From assembly GCF_900115775.1 (NCBI RefSeq), contig NZ_FOXS01000005.1, forward strand, positions 186,001 through 250,000: a stretch of DNA of 64,000 bases, given 5' to 3'. Below are positions 58,924 through 64,000 of the stretch, in pieces. Under the pieces are notes generated by a model, which was not told where the DNA came from, did no database searches, and was given only the letters and a program-made list of their open reading frames with translations. Made by a program: the position numbers and the translations under genes. Within the stretch, counting starts at the first letter, position 1. Every line of letters starts with the position of its first letter. This DNA is from Hymenobacter arizonensis (GTDB taxonomy: Bacteria > Bacteroidota > Bacteroidia > Cytophagales > Hymenobacteraceae).

Positions 58924-59898
58924 CTACTGAATTGTTGCCCACCGCTCGGCTCGCCACTTGGCTTGCTGGGCGGGACTGAGGAAAGTCCAGGCCACTAGCC
59001 GGCTTTTTTTCTGTCCCTGGGCCATGTCGATGGTGCGCACATCAGTGGCACCGGCCGTTTTCAGGGCCCGGTACACGCCGGGCAGGGTTTCTTTTTTAGA
59101 AACCAAGCTGGTGTACCAGTAGCAGGAGCGGGGCCGCCGGCCGCTTTCCTGCACCATGCGGCGAATAAAGGCCGCCTCGCCGCCCTCACACCACAGCTCG
59201 TTGTTTTGCCCGCCAAAGTTCAGGGCCGGGCGGGAGCTACGGCCGGTGCCCAAGTTGCTGGTTTTGCGTTGGCTGCCAGCGGCGGCAGCAGCGGCCGATG
59301 CATGAAATGGCGGGTTGCACATGGTGAGGTCGAACAACTCGCCGGCTTGAATGAGGCCGTCGAAAATGCGGGTGCGGGCGGGCTGCAGCCGGGCCTCGAT
59401 GGCGCCGGCCAGGGCGGGGTTGGCTGCCTCAATCTGCTGGGCGGCGCGCACGGCCACGCCGTCGACATCGGACCCCACAAAATGCCAGCCGTAGGCACAC
59501 CGCCCAATGATGGGGTAAATGCAGTTGGCGCCCACGCCCACGTCGAGCACAGTGATTTCCTGGCCGGGCGGCAGGACGCCGCCGTTGCTTTCGGCCAGCA
59601 GGTCGGCCAGGTAGTGCACGTAATCGGCCCGGCCGGGAATGGGCGGGCAGAGGTAGCCCTTTGGGATGTCCCAAAACTCTATGCCGTAGAACTGCCGCAG
59701 CAGCGCCTTATTTAAGGCTTTCACGGCAGTAGGATTGGCAAAATCAATCGATAGGTTGCCGTACTGGTTGGGCTTCACGAAAGCGGCTAGCTCGGGGCTG
59801 TGCTGCGTGAGCTGCGGAAAATCGTAGGGCGCGCGGTGCGGGTTGCGCGGGTGCAGCTGGTCTTTTTCCAGGGCAGGAGCGGGGAGGGGTGGCTTCAT
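58924..59898 (-). CDS. rlmF: 23S rRNA (adenine(1618)-N(6))-methyltransferase
   Basis: 324 residues. RlmF features: NPHRAPYDFPQLTQHSPELA at the start, LNKALLRQFYGIEFWDIPKG, SAM motif LDVGVGANCIYPIIG, catalytic NPPF (MCNPPFHASAAAA) and the late GGEAAFIRRMVQESG, SCYWYTSLVSKKETL and LVAWTF segments. It methylates N6 of A1618 in 23S rRNA. Length fits the family. The upstream gap has a palindrome. Confidence 0.96.
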   Translation of the reverse strand: MKPPLPAPALEKDQLHPRNPHRAPYDFPQLTQHSPELAAFVKPNQYGNLSIDFANPTAVKALNKALLRQFYGIEFWDIPKGYLCPPIPGRADYVHYLADLLAESNGGVLPPGQEITVLDVGVGANCIYPIIGRCAYGWHFVGSDVDGVAVRAAQQIEAANPALAGAIEARLQPARTRIFDGLIQAGELFDLTMCNPPFHASAAAAAAGSQRKTSNLGTGRSSRPALNFGGQNNELWCEGGEAAFIRRMVQESGRRPRSCYWYTSLVSKKETLPGVYRALKTAGATDVRTIDMAQGQKKSRLVAWTFLSPAQQAKWRAERWATIQ

Positions 59899-59974
59899 AA
59901 GGAGCAGGGCATTGAAGCCGCAAAGGTACCGGATGTGGCTGCGGAACGTGGGGAGGAGAACGTTTCGAGTAGGC

Positions 59975-60095
59975 AGTAGCGCGACCGTGCCCGGCAGGGA
60001 CTCTGTAGTTCGCGTGCCAGAACGACACCCGAACGATTTGCAAACGGCGCGGGGACGCGAACTACAAAGTCCCTGCCGGGCACGGTCGCGCTACT
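59975..60095. repeat. Palindromic repeat, family E-related, long-armed copy
   Basis: About 41-base nearly perfect arms: AGTAGCGCGACCGTGCCCGG, then CAGGGACTCTGTAGTTCGCG, and the complementary right arm ending CGCGCTACT. The loop contains GAACGACACCCGAACGA (60020-60036), identical to bases 10790-10806 in family A. It lies between rlmF and the next minus-strand gene. Confidence 0.88.
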
Positions 60096-60105
60096 TAAAT
60101 CCGCT

Positions 60106-60951
60106 TTAGGCTGTCTTATACAAATACCATCCTTCGCCCAACGCTTTGAGCACGATGAAATGCTCGGGGTCCATGGGCGGCAGCAAAGCCGCTTTGGGCT
60201 GATAGAGCAAGCCCACCGTGCTGTCTACTTTGCCGCCAATCACAAACTCCAGGCAGCTGTCGCAGTTGGTTTCGCGGCGCGTCACCTGGGCCAGAAACAG
60301 CTTGCGGAGCAGCGTGTGCACGGCGGGGTTGGCGTTGGCGGCTTTTTCGCCGTTGGCAACGCTGGCACCGCCGGCCGAGCGGGTTGGGGCGAAGTACTTG
60401 CCGGCCTGCACCAGGCGCAGCAGTTTCTGAAAATCGGTTCGGTTGCGGGCGAAGTGGCCGGCGATGTCGGCGTCGGCGCTGGTCCACAGGCGGAGGTTGC
60501 CCAGGGTGAAGGCGTGGCTGGCGTCGGGATGTTTCTGGTCGTAATCGGCTACTTCGGCCGGCGACATGCCTGCGAGTAATTCCACCATGGGCGGCCCGAG
60601 GTGCGTCATGGCCAGGTTGCGGATGGCGAGCAGCTTCCAAGCGCCCGCTTCCTTGGTGAAGTGCAGGTAAAAGTCGCGGCGCTCCACGGAGTCGCGTAGC
60701 TCCACGGCCACCACGGCGGTGCTGAGCCCTTGCTGCACCAGCTGGCAGGTGCGACGCAGCTGTGGCGGAATCTGCTGGCCCAGCGTTTCGCGCTTGGCTT
60801 GGCCTGCGGCTTCGCAGCATAAATATTCCTTCATTTCCGGCCAGCCAGTGGGGGCCACAAACTGCTCGGCAATTTGCAGGGGTTCGAGGGGCACCAGGGC
60901 CTGCAGTGGCCAGGGTAGCCACAGCAACAGGGCAAGTAGAAAATGCTTCAT
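60106..60951 (-). CDS. Hypothetical secreted protein
   Basis: 281 residues from ATG 60951, which starts a signal peptide (FLLALLLWLPWPLQALV). An NTF2-like or DUF4878-like beta domain is possible near residues 25-130 (IAEQFVAPTGWPEMKEYLCC, VAVELRDSVERRDFYLHFTK, GAWKLLAIRNLAM), but the match is not certain. The C-terminal half contains paired Cys (RRETNCDSCLEFVIGGKVDS). Conserved short motifs suggest a real gene; function unknown. Divergent from the S41 peptidase gene. Confidence 0.65.
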   Translation of the reverse strand: MKHFLLALLLWLPWPLQALVPLEPLQIAEQFVAPTGWPEMKEYLCCEAAGQAKRETLGQQIPPQLRRTCQLVQQGLSTAVVAVELRDSVERRDFYLHFTKEAGAWKLLAIRNLAMTHLGPPMVELLAGMSPAEVADYDQKHPDASHAFTLGNLRLWTSADADIAGHFARNRTDFQKLLRLVQAGKYFAPTRSAGGASVANGEKAANANPAVHTLLRKLFLAQVTRRETNCDSCLEFVIGGKVDSTVGLLYQPKAALLPPMDPEHFIVLKALGEGWYLYKTA

Positions 60952-61045
60952 GAGCAAACCTAACCCGGAATAACTGGAATTTGATTCCCGGCGGGCTGTC
61001 GTTAAATGTAACGGTTCCGTGCAAAACTCCTGTTTATTTACGGTC

Positions 61046-62323
61046 ATGAAAAAACGTTTGCTGATTCTGCTTGTCGCGGGCATCGGCCTGGGGCTGAAGC
61101 CAGGGCCGGTAGCGGCCCAAAAGCCTCCACTCACGCGCCAGCAATACCAACAGGATTTTGACTTTTTCTGGAATACCATCCGCACCAACTACTGCTATTT
61201 CGCTAGCAAGCAAACGGATTGGGAGCAGGTGCGTGCCCGCTCTCGCCCGCAGCTCGACACCCTGAGCAGCCGCCGCGCTTTCGTGCGGCTCCTCGAAAAT
61301 TCCCTAGCCGAGCTCTACGACAACCATGCCGGCCTGAGCACCAACCGACCCGATTCGCGCCGCCTCGTGCCCACCGGCACCGACATATGGGCGGAGTTTG
61401 TGAACGGCCAAGCCGTGGTGCAAGCCGTACGCCCCGGGTTTGGAGCCGAGCGCAGCGGCGTGCGCCCCGGTATGGTACTTACGGCCGTCAATGGGGTCGA
61501 CCTCAACGATGCGCTGCGCCCATTCCTGCCCACCAGCCAGCGCGGCAGCGATGCGGCTGCCCGCAATTTTGCGCTGCTCCAGCTGCTGGCAGGCGACCAC
61601 CGCACCCCGCGCACCTGGAGCCTGCTGGTCAGTGGCCGTGCCCTCACCGCGCACCCCGACGAGGCCGGCATGGCCCTGGAGAACATCAGCTACTCGGGCC
61701 GCTTCGAAGCCCGTCGCCTCGGCCGTGTCGGCTACCTAAAAATCAACAATAGCTTGGGCGATAACGGCCTCATCGTGCCGTTCGATAGTGCCCTTACCGC
61801 GCTGATGGACACCCAAGGCCTGGTGCTGGACCTGCGCGAAACCCCCAGCGGGGGCAACACTACCGTGGCGCGCGCCATCATGGGCCGGTTTATCAAGGCC
61901 GAAGCCCCGTACCAACGCCACGAACTGACACGGGAAGAAACCCAAACCGGCGTGCGCCGCATCTGGCTGGAAATAGTGGCGCCCCGCGGCCCGCGCTATA
62001 CCGCGCCAGTGGTGGTACTGGTGGGCCGCTGGACGGGCAGCATGGGCGAAGGCCTGGCCATCGGCTTCGACGCCTTGCAGCGCGCCAAGGTGGTGGGCAC
62101 CGAAATGGCGCGGCTCCACGGGGGCATCTATTCCTATTCGCTGCCGCATTCCGGCATCGGCTTCAACATTCCCGTCGAGCGACTTTCTCACGTGAATGGC
62201 CAACCCCGCGAGAGCTTCCGCCCACCCATTTACGTGGACCCGAAACCGGGCGCAGCTAGCAAAGCCGAAGTGGCCGACCCGGCTTTGGAAGCGGCCTTGC
62301 AGGTGCTGCGCAGCAAGCGCTAG
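61046..62323 (+). CDS. S41 family peptidase (C-terminal processing protease-like)
   Basis: 425 residues from ATG 61046, which gives a signal peptide (RLLILLVAGIGLGLKPGPVA). N-terminal helical region (FDFFWNTIRTNYCYFASKQT), a PDZ-like part (VRPGFGAERSGVRPGMVLTA), and the S41 catalytic core with LVLDLRETPSGGNTTVARAI and the nucleophile Ser332 in WTGSMGEGLAIGFDAL. The Lys general base is likely in the following QRAKVVGTEMARLHGG segment. Predicted periplasmic; it degrades C-terminal tails of peptides or proteins. Confidence 0.88.
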   Translation: MKKRLLILLVAGIGLGLKPGPVAAQKPPLTRQQYQQDFDFFWNTIRTNYCYFASKQTDWEQVRARSRPQLDTLSSRRAFVRLLENSLAELYDNHAGLSTNRPDSRRLVPTGTDIWAEFVNGQAVVQAVRPGFGAERSGVRPGMVLTAVNGVDLNDALRPFLPTSQRGSDAAARNFALLQLLAGDHRTPRTWSLLVSGRALTAHPDEAGMALENISYSGRFEARRLGRVGYLKINNSLGDNGLIVPFDSALTALMDTQGLVLDLRETPSGGNTTVARAIMGRFIKAEAPYQRHELTREETQTGVRRIWLEIVAPRGPRYTAPVVVLVGRWTGSMGEGLAIGFDALQRAKVVGTEMARLHGGIYSYSLPHSGIGFNIPVERLSHVNGQPRESFRPPIYVDPKPGAASKAEVADPALEAALQVLRSKR

Positions 62324-62485
62324 CCGCCTGTAAGGCCGCAGGGCGTTATTTAAGGTGCAGAAAACAGCAGGTGAGAAAAGCGCACTCCTGGGCTCGAATC
62401 AGGTGCTGCAGCCCAAGAACTTCCAAAAGAAACTCTATGCTTCAGGGAGTTGCACCGGCGCCCATGTATTTCACTGTTCACCAAT

Positions 62486-62524
62486 AAAAAAGAGGCCGAA
62501 ACTCTGGGAGCTTCGGCCTCTTTT
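62486..62524. terminator. Bidirectional terminator between convergent genes
   Basis: AAAAAAGAGGCCGAA-actctgggagc-TTCGGCCTCTTTT, between the S41 gene (+) and rluF (-). Confidence 0.75.
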
Positions 62525-62553
62525 ACTGCTGTTGGCGCGGGGCAGCGGCTGCG

Positions 62554-63561
62554 TTAGCGGCGCGGGCCGGGGCCTTTGCTGCGCCCACCGGCGCTACCCT
62601 TGGCAGGGGGGCGAATAGCGGGTTTGCCTGGGCCGCTGCTTTTGGCGCGCGATGGCCCGCCCGGGCCGGCTTTGGCCGGGCGCTTGCTGGCGCCGGGGCT
62701 CGCTGCTTTTTCGGGGCGGGGCCCCCACCAGCCGTTGGCCGAGGGGTTTTTCTGGGAGGGCGGCCCGGACTTGGGGCGTCGGTCTACGCCGGGCGTTTTG
62801 GGGACGCCGCTTGGTGCTTTGCGCCGCCCGCCCGAGGCGTCTTCGGTGCCGCTCGACTTCTCCACCATTTTCATGATGCCGGCCAGCTCCTGCGGGGTCA
62901 ATTCGCGCCAGTCGCCCACGGGCAGGCCTTTCAGCGTCACATTCATGATGCGGATGCGTTCGAGCTTCACCACTTCGTAGCCAAAATGCTCCACCATGCG
63001 CCGAATCTGGCGGTTGAGGCCCTGCACCAGCGTGATGCGGAAAATGTAGGGCGTTTCCTTCTCAATCAGACACGGCTTGGTGACGGTGCCGAGCATGGGG
63101 ATGCCCTGGGCCATTTCCTCCAGCATGCGGTCGGTGAGAATGCGGTTCACCTGCACGAGGTATTCCTTCTCGTGCTTGTTGCCGGCGCGCAGGATTTTGT
63201 TGACGATGTCGCCGTCGCTGGTCAGGAAAATCAGGCCCGATGAGTCCTTGTCGAGCCGGCCGATGGGGAAGACGCGGGCGGCGTGATTCACGTAGTCCAC
63301 AATGTTGCCGCGCACGCCGGGCTCGGAGGTGCTGGTCACGCCTACCGGCTTGTTGAAGGCCAAGTACACGGCGTCTTCGGCCTGCTTGGGCTCCAGCTTA
63401 TGGCCATTCACGCTCACCCGGTCGCGCGGCCCCACCTGGTCGCCCACCTGGGCGGGCTTGCCGTTGAGGAGCACCATGCCCTGCTCGATGTACCGGTCGG
63501 CTTCGCGGCGCGAGCAAAAGCCGCTTTCGCTGATGAATTTATTGAGGCGGGTGGAGGACAT
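62554..63561 (-). CDS. rluF: 23S rRNA pseudouridine(2604) synthase with basic C-terminal tail
   Basis: 335 residues from ATG 63561. S4 domain at 1-60 (RLNKFISESGFCSRREADRY), then the RsuA/RluF catalytic domain with VFPIGRLDKDSSGLIFLTSD carrying the catalytic Asp, ILRAGNKHEKEYLVQVNRIL and QGLNRQIRRMVEHFGYEVVK. The wording GDIVNKILRAGN and IRIMNVTLKGLPVGDWRELT match RluF better than RluB. The last ~100 residues are a Lys/Arg/Pro/Gly-rich disordered tail, absent from E. coli RluF, probably for RNA binding. Confidence 0.93.
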   Translation of the reverse strand: MSSTRLNKFISESGFCSRREADRYIEQGMVLLNGKPAQVGDQVGPRDRVSVNGHKLEPKQAEDAVYLAFNKPVGVTSTSEPGVRGNIVDYVNHAARVFPIGRLDKDSSGLIFLTSDGDIVNKILRAGNKHEKEYLVQVNRILTDRMLEEMAQGIPMLGTVTKPCLIEKETPYIFRITLVQGLNRQIRRMVEHFGYEVVKLERIRIMNVTLKGLPVGDWRELTPQELAGIMKMVEKSSGTEDASGGRRKAPSGVPKTPGVDRRPKSGPPSQKNPSANGWWGPRPEKAASPGASKRPAKAGPGGPSRAKSSGPGKPAIRPPAKGSAGGRSKGPGPRR

Positions 63562-63725
63562 GGGGGGCATCGGCAAACAGTAATAAGGCTAAAATATCAA
63601 GCTACAAACCGCAAGTTAGAAACCCCGCCGTAGGCACCGCGCCCGCCAGGCTCGACAATAACCCCTCCCGGCGCACTCCGTTAGCAATAGCTCATTCCTT
63701 TCCATACTTAATTGTTACCCGATTT

Positions 63726-64000
63726 ATGTCTGACCAACCCACCACGCTGCCACCCCAGCACCAGGACCAGCAGCCCGGCATCGAAGCCGAAATGACGCCC
63801 ATGCCCATCTATATCCGGCCCAACTACAAGGGCTCGGAGAAGCTACAAGGCAAAGTGGCCCTCATCACGGGCGGCGACTCGGGCATTGGCCGCTCCGTGG
63901 CCGTGCACTACGCCCGCGAAGGCGCCGACGTGGCCATCACCTACCTGCCCACCGAAGAGCAGGACGCCTACGAAACCCGCCAGCTGGTGGAAGCCGAAGG
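63726..64000 (+). CDS. SDR-family oxidoreductase, N-terminal part (runs off the window)
   Basis: The first 91 codons are present. After a polar leader (DQPTTLPPQHQDQQPGIEAE) the protein has PMPIYIRPNYKGSEKL, the NAD(P)-binding Rossmann motif (KVALITGGDSGIGRSVAVHY) and AREGADVAITYLPTEEQDAY. The wording matches the YhdF/YdaD-type general-stress SDR proteins. The catalytic YxxxK lies beyond the window. Confidence 0.88.
   Translation, partial: MSDQPTTLPPQHQDQQPGIEAEMTPMPIYIRPNYKGSEKLQGKVALITGGDSGIGRSVAVHYAREGADVAITYLPTEEQDAYETRQLVEAE

Overview
The window looks like chromosomal DNA of a GC-rich Bacteroidota, most likely Hymenobacter or a close relative. The signs are a secreted subtilase with a type IX secretion (T9SS) sorting domain, a 7TMR-DISM histidine kinase, a LytS/LytTR two-component pair beside a regulatory-domain/plug/beta-barrel outer-membrane protein, a tandem TonB_C protein, many lipoprotein signal peptides, and possible TAnnTTTG-type promoter boxes. 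No rRNA, tRNA, CRISPR array, transposase or phage gene was recognised. The genus is an inference; the phylum is well supported by the gene families.

Layout. 1-6.4 kb: a truncated lipoprotein gene, an ECF sigma / anti-sigma-like / secreted adhesin-like operon, small secreted proteins, a DUF4442 hotdog protein and a lipoprotein amidase. 6.4-18.2 kb: a divergent diadenylate-cyclase-like (DAC) protein, a tandem TonB_C protein, a RidA-family deaminase, a bestrophin, a FAD oxidoreductase fused to a Rieske domain next to cyanophycinase, an FUSC-type membrane protein and a 7TMR-DISM kinase. 18.4-28.2 kb: T9SS subtilase, S9 peptidase, small hypothetical proteins, a proline-rich SHOCT membrane protein, a royal-jelly-like lipoprotein and a 3D-domain protein. 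28.7-34.2 kb: sucA and sucB (2-oxoglutarate dehydrogenase E1 and E2) separated by a MNT-HEPN toxin-antitoxin pair. 34.5-43.1 kb: an AI-2E-type permease, a xenorhodopsin close to Anabaena sensory rhodopsin, a DUF4126 protein, an EamA exporter, an M1 aminopeptidase, an AraC regulator with an NmrA/QOR2-like reductase, a DUF4260 protein and a Crp/Fnr regulator. 43.3-50.5 kb: lpdA (E3), two paralogous lipoproteins flanking a DUF922-like metalloprotease and a decayed DUF5694-like fragment, YdeI-like and TPR proteins and DUF805. 50.8-64 kb: a second DAC-like protein, an NTF2-like protein, the LytTR two-component pair with a divergent outer-membrane receptor, two paralogous Lys-rich membrane proteins, a cold-shock protein, rlmF, an S41 peptidase, rluF and a truncated SDR.

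How genes work together. SucA, SucB and LpdA together supply all three subunits of the 2-oxoglutarate dehydrogenase complex, although lpdA lies about 9 kb from sucB. The LytS/LytTR pair and the divergent outer-membrane receptor share an intergenic region with two 9-bp/12-bp-spacer/9-bp operators in opposite orientation, which looks like LytTR control of both sides.

The most unusual features are: (i) the xenorhodopsin (motif D75-T79-A86, Pro209 in place of the usual Asp, Lys213, Asp220); (ii) the paired LytTR operators; (iii) the MNT-HEPN pair inside the suc locus; (iv) two divergent DAC-domain proteins with altered active-site motifs; (v) several families of 45-310 bp palindromic repeats with different stems, some sharing a loop core TCGTTSAACGA; and (vi) a terminator-like hairpin lying over the start of the lipoprotein gene after lpdA.
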